A stretch of 11,056 bases of DNA, taken from positions 1 through 11,056 of the forward strand of contig JADFLZ010000037.1 in the NCBI GenBank assembly GCA_022564135.1, given 5' to 3'. This stretch comes from Candidatus Zixiibacteriota bacterium. GTDB taxonomy: Bacteria; Zixibacteria; MSB-5A5; GN15; FEB-12. Under the pieces are notes generated by a model. That model saw only the letters and a list, made by a program, of their open reading frames with translations, did no database searches and was not told the DNA's origin. The first letter of the stretch is position 1, and each line of letters opens with the position of its first letter. Below, in pieces: positions 1 to 6,968 of this stretch. Both the position numbers and the translations under genes were made by a program.

Positions 1-222
1 AAGATAGGCTATGTGGATATTTTCAATAATTTTCGGTTGAGTCAGGCAAAGTAAATCGTTATTCCCTTTTAAATCCTGAGGGTGATCAGCGAATCTTTCT
101 CCACGAAAATCAGCTTCACTGAGATTAGGAGATTGAATCATAGTGCCCATAGCCCCGTCGAGCACCAGTATGCGCTCGCTTAAAGCTTTTTTAAGTTTTC
201 TAATTCGCTCTTGTAAAGTCAT
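1..222 (-). CDS. metH: Cobalamin-dependent methionine synthase, N-terminal part (runs off the left edge)
   Basis: Reading the minus strand from an ATG at 222-220 gives 74 codons open to the window edge. The peptide has the start of the homocysteine-binding barrel of MetH: LDGAMGTMIQ at residues 21-30, DFRGERF at 38-44, LKGNNDLL at 51-58, then TQPKIIENIHIAYL. The full protein in this family transfers a methyl group from methyltetrahydrofolate to homocysteine through cobalamin, in the cytoplasm; only the first part of the homocysteine domain is visible here. The zinc-ligand cysteines and the folate, B12 and reactivation domains would lie beyond the edge. The ATG is preceded by a purine-rich AGGGACAG-type site a few bases upstream. 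A single-domain BhmT-like homocysteine methyltransferase fused to other parts cannot be ruled out from 74 residues, but the motifs match MetH closely. Confidence 0.9.
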   Translation of the reverse strand, partial: MTLQERIRKLKKALSERILVLDGAMGTMIQSPNLSEADFRGERFADHPQDLKGNNDLLCLTQPKIIENIHIAYL

Positions 223-287
223 AGCTGTCCCTGTTTAATTTTCCTAAACATATTTATCGGCTAAGCTCCGGTCTAAATTATTACCCG

Positions 288-316
288 AAAATAGCCTAAA
301 AGCCGTCTATATTCAA
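288..316 (-). promoter_or_regulatory. Probable sigma-70 promoter for metH
   Basis: On the minus strand TTGAAT (316-311) is followed 17 bp later by TATTTT (293-288). Transcription would start near 281 and leave a leader of about 60 nt before metH. The -10 box is only a partial match, so this is moderate evidence. The leader is too short for a cobalamin riboswitch, and I see no SAM-riboswitch-like core. Confidence 0.4.
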
Positions 317-322
317 TTGAAT
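311..322. promoter_or_regulatory. 12-bp perfect palindrome at the metH -35 box
   Basis: ATTCAATTGAAT is its own reverse complement and covers the proposed -35 of metH. A dimeric regulator could bind here. AT-rich palindromes of this length can also arise by chance, and no known operator is recognised. Confidence 0.3.
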
Positions 323-377
323 AAAGAAGTAAACTGCGGGGAACGTGGAAAACGCCGTTGCTGAACCTACAATGTAG

Positions 378-406
378 TTGACACAACTTTTGGAGTTATT
401 TATTCT
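378..406 (+). promoter_or_regulatory. Sigma-70 promoter for the flippase-like gene
   Basis: A perfect TTGACA (378-383) is followed after exactly 17 bp by TATTCT (401-406). The predicted start is near 413, which leaves a leader of about 108 nt to the ATG at 521. It faces away from the metH promoter, so the intergenic region is divergent. Confidence 0.65.
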
Positions 407-520
407 TTCAAGAGGTTGCCCAAGAGTGGGACTTAGTTGATAAAACTTGAACATCGAAAGCAAAATTCATACGCAAATGTCCAGTTGTATGGCCGACTAC
501 ACTCATCCCTCTTCTCTAAG

Positions 521-1447
521 ATGAAAAGATTTCTTAGCACAACCGCCAAACTCGCATTGACTGCCCTGGTACTATTTTTCGTGTTTCGTCAGTTCCAGGA
601 GCACTGGCCTGGTATCAAGGCTTATCAATGGCAGCTCGATCCTGTCTGGGCTGTGGCGTCGCTCATCCTGGGAATTTTTGCGCTTTATCTCCACTCTAAT
701 CTCTGGAGACCGATAATCCGCTGCCTGGGACACGATATCAGCGGCCCGACCGCTTTTCGGATTCTATATCTGGCTAACCTGGGTCGATATATTCCCGGCA
801 AGGTCTGGCAGCTGTTTGGTATTTTATATCTTACCAAGAAGGAAGGAATTTCAATCGATAAGGCGGGCGCTTCTTTTGTCTTAATGCAAATGTTTTCTCT
901 GCCGGCATCGGCGCTGGTGTTTCTGGTGGCGGCCCAATTCGAATCAAGGATTCTTACCGACCAGGTAGCGTTGCTCAGCCAGGAATCAGGCTGGGCTTTG
1001 GGCCTGGCTATGTTGCTGATATCAGGTTACATCGTATTCTTCCCGCGAAAAGCTATTTCGAAAATCAACTGGATTCTTGGTAAAATGAAGCGGCCGGCAA
1101 TTGAATTGGTAATTGAAAAATGGACGGCCCTGAAAATTTTTCTTGGCTTCTGTCTGGCTTGGGCGGTTTACGGCCTGGCATTCTGGCTGTTGACACTATC
1201 TGTTTCAGCGAGCATGAAGGTTGGACCAGTTGCGGCCATTGGAATTTTCATTTTGGCTCACCAGATCGGATACCTGGCTATTTTTGCACCAGGTGGTATC
1301 GGACCTCGGGAGTTGATAATGCAGCTGCTTCTGGTTCCTTTTCTGGGACCAATTGCTCCGGCAATGGTGGTTGTGGCCCGCGTCTGGTCGCTGCTGCTCG
1401 ATAGCCTGGCGGCAGCTCTGGCACTGGCGTTGAGGAAACAGAGCTGA
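521..1447 (+). CDS. Flippase-like / lysylphosphatidylglycerol synthase-type integral membrane protein
   Basis: This 308-residue membrane protein belongs to the LPG_synthase_TM (flippase-like, UPF0104) family, the membrane part of MprF without its aminoacyl-transferase domain. Seen: a basic N-terminus followed by a first helix at about residues 9-23; further helices near 42-60, 116-138, 155-175, 205-228, 236-256 and 265-305; the family motif NLGRYIPGKVWQ at 86-97; and APGGIGPRE at 256-264. Family members are thought to move lipids or lipid-linked sugars across the inner membrane, and they often sit beside envelope glycan genes, as here. The reading frame extends back to a TTG at 437. I prefer the ATG at 521 because the usual basic residues plus first helix begin there, although neither start has a strong ribosome site. 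It is followed by a methyltransferase and a YfhO-type protein on the same strand. The substrate cannot be read from sequence. Confidence 0.82.
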   Translation: MKRFLSTTAKLALTALVLFFVFRQFQEHWPGIKAYQWQLDPVWAVASLILGIFALYLHSNLWRPIIRCLGHDISGPTAFRILYLANLGRYIPGKVWQLFGILYLTKKEGISIDKAGASFVLMQMFSLPASALVFLVAAQFESRILTDQVALLSQESGWALGLAMLLISGYIVFFPRKAISKINWILGKMKRPAIELVIEKWTALKIFLGFCLAWAVYGLAFWLLTLSVSASMKVGPVAAIGIFILAHQIGYLAIFAPGGIGPRELIMQLLLVPFLGPIAPAMVVVARVWSLLLDSLAAALALALRKQS

Positions 1448-1488
1448 CATAGAGCCTCTATGGATACTGTTTGCCGGGCTGTTTTTTT
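1448..1488 (+). terminator. Possible weak terminator after the flippase-like gene
   Basis: Directly after the stop codon lies a 6-bp hairpin, CATAGA-GCC-TCTATG (1448-1462), and a run of seven T lies at 1482-1488. The hairpin and T run are about 19 nt apart, so this is not a standard intrinsic terminator. An alternative AGCC/GGCT stem (1453-1456 with 1477-1480) abuts the T run but is short. It may only attenuate read-through into the methyltransferase gene. Confidence 0.25.
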
Positions 1489-1500
1489 CGTATGTATAAT
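1471..1500 (+). promoter_or_regulatory. Probable promoter for the methyltransferase-yfhO pair
   Basis: A perfect TATAAT at 1495-1500 has TTGCCG at 1471-1476 in front with an 18-bp spacer. The start would be near 1507, giving a leader of about 54 nt. The two downstream genes could therefore be transcribed apart from the flippase-like gene. Confidence 0.5.
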
Positions 1501-1560
1501 GTGATTTTGCTATTAGGTTTAACGGCTGACTAGAAATTTCTAAAGGTTTTGAAAGTTGCT

Positions 1561-2238
1561 ATGACGAATAGAACAGAAATTAGTGAGTGGTATGATCGGC
1601 ATCATGCTTCTCGCGGTAACGAATCCTGGCGTCCCCGTGAGAGTTACCATATTTTTTTGGATTTGCTCGGTGTGGGGAAACAGCAATCCGGCAGCCGTAA
1701 GAAGCTCCTCGATATTGGACCGGGAACAGGTTACTTGCTTTCGATGGCTGATGAACGCGGTTTGGATACTTTTGGCCTTGATATCTCGCCGGAAGGAGTA
1801 AAACTTGCCCAGGCCAATTCACCAAATTCTGACATCCGGGTGGGGATCGGTGAAGAGATCCCACATGAGGCAGCTAAATTTGATTACGTGACCTGTATCG
1901 GGGTACTGGAGCATTTCCTCGATATACCCGGAGGACTGACCGAAATGAAACGGGTGGCCTTGCCTGAGGCGAGGCTTTGCATCGTTGTGCCAAACAAGGA
2001 TTTCCTGCTCTGGAAAATTAAGCGCGACGCGGGCACAGCCCAGCAGGACATCAGCGAAACTTTGCTGTCTCTGACAGAATGGCGAAAGATGATAAAAGAG
2101 GCTGGTTTCGAGATTATAGCGGTTTGTCCTGACAGTTTTCATGCTCGCAAAAGTAACTGGCTGGTCAGACTGGGCTGGTTTTTTCTTCCGCTCAAGTACA
2201 CTTATCAGTTTACTTTCATTCTGAAAGTGAAAGAGTAA
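1561..2238 (+). CDS. Class I SAM-dependent methyltransferase
   Basis: The protein has 225 residues and a Rossmann-type methyltransferase fold of the Methyltransf_11/23 kind. Motif I, LLDIGPGTGY, is at residues 49-58. The acidic residue that should bind the SAM ribose is in GLDIS near 74. The post-motif VLEHF at 115-119 and VVPNKD near 142-147 complete the core. The C-terminal third (about 150-225) has a LSLTEWRKMIKEAGF segment typical of small-molecule or sugar methyltransferases, then a hydrophobic stretch (NWLVRLGWFFLPLKY) that could sit against the membrane. A TTG four codons upstream (1549) is in frame but lies directly on the AAAGG site, so the ATG is preferred. Only 17 bp separate it from the YfhO-type gene, so the two are probably co-transcribed. 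Methylation of a lipid-linked sugar or quinone-like lipid is an inference from neighbours; the substrate is unknown. Confidence 0.85.
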   Translation: MTNRTEISEWYDRHHASRGNESWRPRESYHIFLDLLGVGKQQSGSRKKLLDIGPGTGYLLSMADERGLDTFGLDISPEGVKLAQANSPNSDIRVGIGEEIPHEAAKFDYVTCIGVLEHFLDIPGGLTEMKRVALPEARLCIVVPNKDFLLWKIKRDAGTAQQDISETLLSLTEWRKMIKEAGFEIIAVCPDSFHARKSNWLVRLGWFFLPLKYTYQFTFILKVKE

Positions 2239-2255
2239 CGACCGGGCTGAAAAAA

Positions 2256-4673
2256 ATGACGCGTAAGAAGATATCAATTGAAGACTCGCCGTATTACGTT
2301 CCGACAGTATTTGCCGTCATGTTCATGGCTCTGGTGATTCTGTTTGGCGATTTTCTGTTCTCGGGCAAAATGCTTTATGGCTCCGACACTATTAATGCCG
2401 GAGTCTTCCTTAGATCGTTTTACATTGACCACTTCAATCAGTTCGGCGAAATTCCCAAATGGAACCCGTACATATTCGGTGGTATGCCCTATGTCGATGC
2501 CTTTAACGGGGACATTTTCTACCCTTTCTCAATACTGAAGTTTTTCGGTTCGTTGACTTACATGCTTGGCTTCAACCTGTTTCTTCATATTTTTGCAGCT
2601 GGCATGTTCATGTATCTCGCGGCCCGACAATTCAAGCTGGGCAAAACAGCCTCGCTATTTACGGCAGCAAGCTATATGTTTTCCGCCTATCTGATTTCGA
2701 TGGTGGCGCCAGGACATGACGGTAAGATTTTTGTAACCACCCTTTTTCCTCTGGTGATGCTCTTTCTGGACCGCGGTTTTGAGAAAAGACCGTTTTTTAA
2801 CTTCAGTATGCTGGGGCTGGTGATTGGTATCATAATTCTCTCGCCCCATCCTCAAATGTCTTACTTCACTCTCTGGGCTGTAAGCTTTTATGCTGCCTAC
2901 CGGATTATTATGCTCTGGTGGGAGACAAAATCATTCGCAGTAGTCGTGCGTCCGGCACTGCTGATTACGTATGCGGTTGTCATTGCCCTGTTGCTCTCGG
3001 CGATTCAGTTTTATCCCGGCTATGTCTATACCACAGAATTCTCTCCCAGAGCAGATACAAAAAGAGGCTGGGACTGGGCCACATCGTGGTCTTTGCATGA
3101 AGAGGATGTTTTCTCTCAAATCATTCCCGAATTTGCCGGAACATCTTCCAAAACCGTAAAAACTGTTTACTGGGGCAAAAATGCCTTCAAAGATAATTCC
3201 GAGACAGTCGGGGTTGTGCCTCTGTTTCTGGCTCTGATAGGCATGTTCTTTGCCCGCAGGAGAGAGCGCTATTTCTTTGGAGGGCTGGCGCTGTTTGCTC
3301 TGCTCTATGGACTTGGCGCTACGACCCCTGTTTTTAAAATATTTTTCTGGCTGATACCAAAGGTAAGTTCGCTCAGAGCGCCAAGCATGATTATGTTTCT
3401 CTTTGCCTTCAGTATTTCTCTAATAGCGGGTATGGGAATACAAAGAATTATCGAATGGAAAAATTCCGACTCCCCTGAGCTTAGAAAAAAACTATATTAT
3501 ATATTGTTCGGCTTCCCTGCTTTCTTATTTGTGCTGGCCTTTCTATTTGGAACTGCCGGTAACTCCATGCTCTCAATCTGGACATCATTTTTCTACAGTG
3601 AAGCTTCTACCACTCTGGTAGGGCAGGGCGTCAGTAAACTTGACCTGGCTTACCGGAATCTTCCGGCGATACAAAGCGGAGCCTGGTTCGGGTTCCTGTT
3701 TACGTTTTTAGCGGCGTTGTTCATCTGGCTTTATCTAACTGGCCGAACTGCCATTACAATAATCTCGGCGCTGATACTTTTGCCTGTAATCGATGGCGTC
3801 CGTTTTAACGCTCGCTTCATTGACGTGGTCGATCCTGATAATTATTTCAAGCCCAATCAGGTCACCAATTTCTTCACGCAGCAGCAGGGTAAATTCCGGG
3901 TTCTTAATCTGACCCGTGACATTCCGAAAGTGATGCTGCCTTTGTTTGGAATTGAAGTTGTCACCGGTTATCACGGCAATCAGCTGCGCTGGTACGACGA
4001 CCTGCTGGGGGGACCACAACTTAGAAACCTGACCAATGCCCGTTTTTTAAATCTGATAGGTACCAAGTATTTGCTGCTGCCCTCGAATATGGCCCTGCCT
4101 CAGGGTTTTCTGGGAGAAAAACCGGTTACAGATGAAGTCTCGTTTGGCAGTGTTAAAATTATGAAAAATGAAAACGCTCTGGATCGCGTTTTTCTGGTCA
4201 ACCAGTACCGGGTAATAAGCGAGCGCAAGCAGATTGTCACTGAAGTTTTGCAGGGTGGCTATGATTTGGGCCAGTTAGTTTATCTCGAAGAAGAACCACC
4301 TCTTGAAATATCTTCTGACAGTATGTTAACCGATTCTGTCTGGATAATTGAGCACCAATTTGATTCGATATTGATCGGCCTTAACTGTACAGCCAACCGC
4401 ATTCTGGTTATGACTGAAAATTACTACGACGGCTGGCATGTATTTGTCGATGGTCAACCGGCAAAATTGCTCCGGGCAGACGGCTCTTTCCGGGCGGTCG
4501 CGATTCCGGCCGGAGCCAGACAAGTTACCATGATTTTTGAATCAGAGCGGTACGCCACCGGCAAGCTTATTACTTTAAGTACTTCGCTCTATCTGTTAAT
4601 TATATTCGGTTTTTTCTTCTGGACTGGCAGAAAAGAAAAAAGAGAAGAGCCTGCTGAAGAAAACGAAAGTTAA
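2256..4673 (+). CDS. YfhO-family large integral membrane protein, probable GT-C-type glycosyltransferase
   Basis: This 805-residue polytopic membrane protein fits the YfhO family. Seen: a first helix at about 13-33; a first outer loop with YGSDTINAG (41-49) and the acidic, aromatic stretch WNPYIFGGMPYVDAFNGD (69-86); GHDGKIF at 153-159; many helices up to about 550; then a long extracytoplasmic part. That part ends in the family-typical MTENYYDGWHVFVDGQ (719-734) and a final helix near 770-790, with a charged tail. Characterised Gram-positive YfhO/GtlB proteins are polyprenyl-phosphate-sugar-dependent glycosyltransferases that decorate lipoteichoic acid; the acceptor in a diderm is unknown. 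The A-rich stretch before the ATG lacks a clear Shine-Dalgarno site, so coupling to the methyltransferase 17 bp upstream is possible. Its stop overlaps the stop of the opposite-strand PLP enzyme by 4 bp. The family call is firm; the reaction is inferred. Confidence 0.83.
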   Translation: MTRKKISIEDSPYYVPTVFAVMFMALVILFGDFLFSGKMLYGSDTINAGVFLRSFYIDHFNQFGEIPKWNPYIFGGMPYVDAFNGDIFYPFSILKFFGSLTYMLGFNLFLHIFAAGMFMYLAARQFKLGKTASLFTAASYMFSAYLISMVAPGHDGKIFVTTLFPLVMLFLDRGFEKRPFFNFSMLGLVIGIIILSPHPQMSYFTLWAVSFYAAYRIIMLWWETKSFAVVVRPALLITYAVVIALLLSAIQFYPGYVYTTEFSPRADTKRGWDWATSWSLHEEDVFSQIIPEFAGTSSKTVKTVYWGKNAFKDNSETVGVVPLFLALIGMFFARRRERYFFGGLALFALLYGLGATTPVFKIFFWLIPKVSSLRAPSMIMFLFAFSISLIAGMGIQRIIEWKNSDSPELRKKLYYILFGFPAFLFVLAFLFGTAGNSMLSIWTSFFYSEASTTLVGQGVSKLDLAYRNLPAIQSGAWFGFLFTFLAALFIWLYLTGRTAITIISALILLPVIDGVRFNARFIDVVDPDNYFKPNQVTNFFTQQQGKFRVLNLTRDIPKVMLPLFGIEVVTGYHGNQLRWYDDLLGGPQLRNLTNARFLNLIGTKYLLLPSNMALPQGFLGEKPVTDEVSFGSVKIMKNENALDRVFLVNQYRVISERKQIVTEVLQGGYDLGQLVYLEEEPPLEISSDSMLTDSVWIIEHQFDSILIGLNCTANRILVMTENYYDGWHVFVDGQPAKLLRADGSFRAVAIPAGARQVTMIFESERYATGKLITLSTSLYLLIIFGFFFWTGRKEKREEPAEENES

Positions 4674-5812
4674 GAAACAAATTCAGAAATAGCCGAAAGC
4701 AGATCATCCAACTCTGCATCGGTATTATAAAAGTGCGGCGAAACGCGCAGCCCGGCCTTGGGCCGGTAGTCGACTAAGTAATTTCTTTTTAATAGCTCTC
4801 TTTCGATCGCCTGAGCTTCCGGAATATTAAAGCTGACTGTGCCGGCGCGTTCACTTTCTTTTTCAGGAGTCTTAAGCGGCCAGCCTTTTTCATTAGCGAA
4901 GCTGATTAATTTGCCGGTCATTTCGATTGAGCGCTTTCTTATATTATCAAGGCCAATTTCTGCTATTATTTCGAGCCCTGCCTGACAGGTGTAAAGCGCC
5001 GGTATGGCCGGAGTGCCCGACATAAAACGATAGGAATCCGTGGCATACTCTATAGCAGAGCTGTCAAAAGCAAACGGGTTTTTGTGGGCCAGCCAGCCGG
5101 TCAGTTTTGGTTTCAAGCTTTGTCTAATGTCCGGTCTGACATATAAAAAACAAGCGCCCGGTCCGCCGCAGAGCCATTTTAAGCAGCCGCCCACTGCAAA
5201 ATCGGCATTTAATTTTTGCAGGTCTATGGGAACTGTGCCGATCGACTGGTAGATATCCAGAAGAACCAAGGCGCCAACAGCATGCGCCTTTTCTATTATT
5301 GCCTCGACATTGACAATATACGATGAACGAAAAAGAACATGAGAAATTGAAACAAGTCTCGTCGATTCATCGATTTCTTCAAGAAGTTTTTCAGTGGGGA
5401 CTGTCATACCATCAGGGCAGGCTACGATTTCGAGCTTGCCGTTATTCTCAAGCCAGTTGCGATAAAGATATAACAGCGATGGAAATTCCTGCTCCACCAT
5501 GACGACTTTATTTCTCTTTTTTGAAAAATCAAAAGATGACAGTACAACCGCCTGCGCCGAAGTAACATTGGCCTGCATGGTGACAGAGTCACTCTCCGCA
5601 TTTAAGAGTGAGCCGATTTTATTCCCTGCTGTTTTTCCCAGTCCCCACCATTCTTCTTCCCAGCAGCGAACACCTCGGCTCTGCCAGATATTCAGATATT
5701 TTTCAGACCACTCTCTGGCGCTGTTGGGCATGGCTCCCAAAGAATTGGAAATGAGATAGTGGCAGTCTTTTAATGAATCAAAATGCTCGCGGTAGTTATT
5801 AGAATCTGTCAT
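4670..5812 (-). CDS. Kynureninase-like class V (fold type I) PLP-dependent enzyme
   Basis: The 380 residues cover a complete class V aminotransferase-fold protein. Its layout follows kynureninase: SNSLGAMP at 22-29, a GVRCWEEEWW segment at 47-56, and the PLP-binding loop around TMQANVT at 78-84. The acid that contacts the PLP ring is probably Asp186 in LLDIYQSIG, the Schiff-base lysine is Lys212 in CLKWLCGGPGA, and the carboxylate-binding arginine is probably Arg356 in GLRVSPHFYNT. At the DxxH of true kynureninases this protein has DxxQ (186-189), as in cysteine desulfurase-type enzymes, so the substrate may not be kynurenine. It is cytoplasmic with no signal peptide. It lies 11 bp after the FMN reductase gene and is probably in its operon. 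The spacer is nearly all A/T with no Shine-Dalgarno site. No other tryptophan-degradation gene is in view, so the pathway is open. Confidence 0.85.
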   Translation of the reverse strand: MTDSNNYREHFDSLKDCHYLISNSLGAMPNSAREWSEKYLNIWQSRGVRCWEEEWWGLGKTAGNKIGSLLNAESDSVTMQANVTSAQAVVLSSFDFSKKRNKVVMVEQEFPSLLYLYRNWLENNGKLEIVACPDGMTVPTEKLLEEIDESTRLVSISHVLFRSSYIVNVEAIIEKAHAVGALVLLDIYQSIGTVPIDLQKLNADFAVGGCLKWLCGGPGACFLYVRPDIRQSLKPKLTGWLAHKNPFAFDSSAIEYATDSYRFMSGTPAIPALYTCQAGLEIIAEIGLDNIRKRSIEMTGKLISFANEKGWPLKTPEKESERAGTVSFNIPEAQAIERELLKRNYLVDYRPKAGLRVSPHFYNTDAELDDLLSAISEFVS

Positions 5813-5823
5813 TTTTTTTAATT

Positions 5824-6405
5824 TTAAGAATTCAACTTGTTTATAGTTTCAGTCAGCTTTTTACCCAGCTCTTTTATTCTGTCATGCATCTTGGCGTCTT
5901 TAAGGGTGGTCTCGTTTTCAAAAGCGCTGCCGGCAGAAATCAGCGCAATCTGGTCAGGCAGAACAGTCACTTTTATGTTACCAAGCAGCGAACGAACATG
6001 AACAAGTCCGCGAAGTCCCCCCAGTGAACCGGGCGAGGCCGCCATAAGTACGGCTACTTTATCAGCAAAACATTCCAGCGGCGGGAATCCTTCAACCGGG
6101 CGTGACAGCCAGTCAATAGTGTTCTTAAAAACTCCGGAAAAAGAGCTGTTGTATTCCGGCGATGAAATTAACAGGCCGTTATGCTCAAGAAACAAATCTT
6201 TAAGTTTTCTTCCATTTTCCGGAAGTCCCTCCCTTTTCTCTAAGTCTTCATCAAAAAGAGGAAGCGGGTAATCTTCCAAATCGATATATATAACTTCGGC
6301 ATTGGCTTCTTTGGCCCCTTCGGCTGCGATTTTTACCAGCTTTTTGTTATTAGATTCTTTGCGGGTGCTCCCTGCGAAAGCAATTATTTTGGCCTTGTTA
6401 GACAT
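5824..6405 (-). CDS. NADPH-dependent FMN reductase family protein (flavodoxin-like fold)
   Basis: The 193-residue soluble protein belongs to the NADPH-dependent FMN reductase family (PF03358). Seen: the phosphate-binding loop GSTRKESNNKKL at 12-23; the FMN-contacting SSPEYNSSFSGVFKNTIDW at 81-99, the most diagnostic segment; and a glycine-rich SPGSLGGLRG at 124-133. Members reduce FMN, quinones, azo dyes or chromate with NAD(P)H in the cytoplasm, and the natural substrate is seldom clear. The ATG at 6405 is preceded by an AAAGGTAG ribosome site about 6 bp away and by a good promoter. The kynureninase-like gene follows 11 bp later, so the two are probably one transcript. A functional link between a flavin reductase and a PLP enzyme is suggested only by this arrangement. 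Confidence 0.88.
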   Translation of the reverse strand: MSNKAKIIAFAGSTRKESNNKKLVKIAAEGAKEANAEVIYIDLEDYPLPLFDEDLEKREGLPENGRKLKDLFLEHNGLLISSPEYNSSFSGVFKNTIDWLSRPVEGFPPLECFADKVAVLMAASPGSLGGLRGLVHVRSLLGNIKVTVLPDQIALISAGSAFENETTLKDAKMHDRIKELGKKLTETINKLNS

Positions 6406-6457
6406 ACTGCCTACCTTTCAAGTAATTCGTTGAATAGCCCGAACTTTTGTTATCATC

Positions 6458-6486
6458 TTTATAACCAAAAGACGACTATCTGGCAA
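6458..6486 (-). promoter_or_regulatory. Sigma-70 promoter for the FMN reductase-PLP enzyme operon
   Basis: On the minus strand TTGCCA (6486-6481) is followed after exactly 17 bp by TATAAA (6463-6458). The expected start is near 6451, giving a leader of about 45 nt before the ATG at 6405. Confidence 0.55.
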
Positions 6487-6579
6487 CAGCGCTGCCTGAC
6501 GACGGCATTAATTCTGTTTTTTCAAACTTGTGGAAATCGCCAGGTTACTTACCTTGAGCGGCAAATATACTTAATGGAA

Positions 6580-6585
6580 AGAGGG
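6580..6585 (+). promoter_or_regulatory. Ribosome binding site fixing a GTG start
   Basis: AGAGGG ends 5 nt before the GTG at 6591, which supports that non-ATG start. A TATACT at 6566-6571 might be a -10 box, but no convincing -35 lies in front of it and the leader would be very short. Confidence 0.5.
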
Positions 6586-6590
6586 TAAAA

Positions 6591-6968
6591 GTGAATCTTC
6601 CTTGCGTAACAGTAGTATATGGGGCGCTGCTAATAATACTAGGAGTGACCGGATATTTTATGAGCGGTATGATCAGTGTTACCGCGCTTATTCCGGCATT
6701 TTTGGGCATAATTATTTTAGTCTGTGGTGTTTTGGCCCAGAAAGAAAGCAGACGAAAACTTTTTATGCACATTGCCTTAGTCTTTGGTCTTTTAGGATTA
6801 CTGGGAACGGCGACTGCCTTGCCGTCTCTGATTACTTTGATAGGTGGCGGAGAAGTAACCCGTTCCGGCGCGGTCATCGGCAAGTCGGTGACGGCTATTT
6901 TATCTCTGATTTTTCTGCTGATTGGTGTGAAATCGTTTATTGATGCCCGCCGCAACACGTCAGCTTAA
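6591..6968 (+). CDS. Small four-helix integral membrane protein of unknown function
   Basis: The product has 125 residues and starts at GTG with a good ribosome site. Nearly all of it is hydrophobic, with helices at about 5-24, 29-48, 58-80 and 98-117. Short basic loops are visible (KESRRK at 51-56, and DARRN near the C-terminus). Conserved-looking features are YGALLIILGVTGY at the start and a TALIPAFLGIIILVCGVLA segment. I recall similar uncharacterised small membrane proteins in other bacteria but cannot name a family or a function. It is flanked by genes on the opposite strand, so it is probably monocistronic. Its TAA overlaps the stop codon of the exporter gene on the other strand by 4 bp. 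Competing open frames over the same bases give no protein-like sequence. Confidence 0.75.
   Translation: MNLPCVTVVYGALLIILGVTGYFMSGMISVTALIPAFLGIIILVCGVLAQKESRRKLFMHIALVFGLLGLLGTATALPSLITLIGGGEVTRSGAVIGKSVTAILSLIFLLIGVKSFIDARRNTSA

Noticed and set aside
419..430. CCCA-AGAG-TGGG hairpin in the flippase-like gene leader
   Set aside because: A 4-bp stem is expected by chance, and nothing else supports a regulatory role.
223..436. Possible SAM or cobalamin riboswitch in front of metH
   Set aside because: The leader from the likely promoter is only about 60 nt, and I see no conserved core or multi-helix layout of these riboswitches.
437..520. Upstream TTG extension of the flippase-like protein
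   Set aside because: It adds 28 residues before the typical basic N-terminus and first helix. It lacks a good ribosome site, so it is kept only as an alternative.
1819..2277. 152-codon minus-strand open frame across the methyltransferase gene
   Set aside because: It is antisense to a gene with clear motifs, and its translation has no recognisable domain or protein-like pattern.
6545..6958. 137-codon minus-strand frame and a 113-codon plus-strand frame over the small membrane protein
   Set aside because: The GTG frame with an AGAGGG site gives a clean four-helix protein. The others look like shadows of it.
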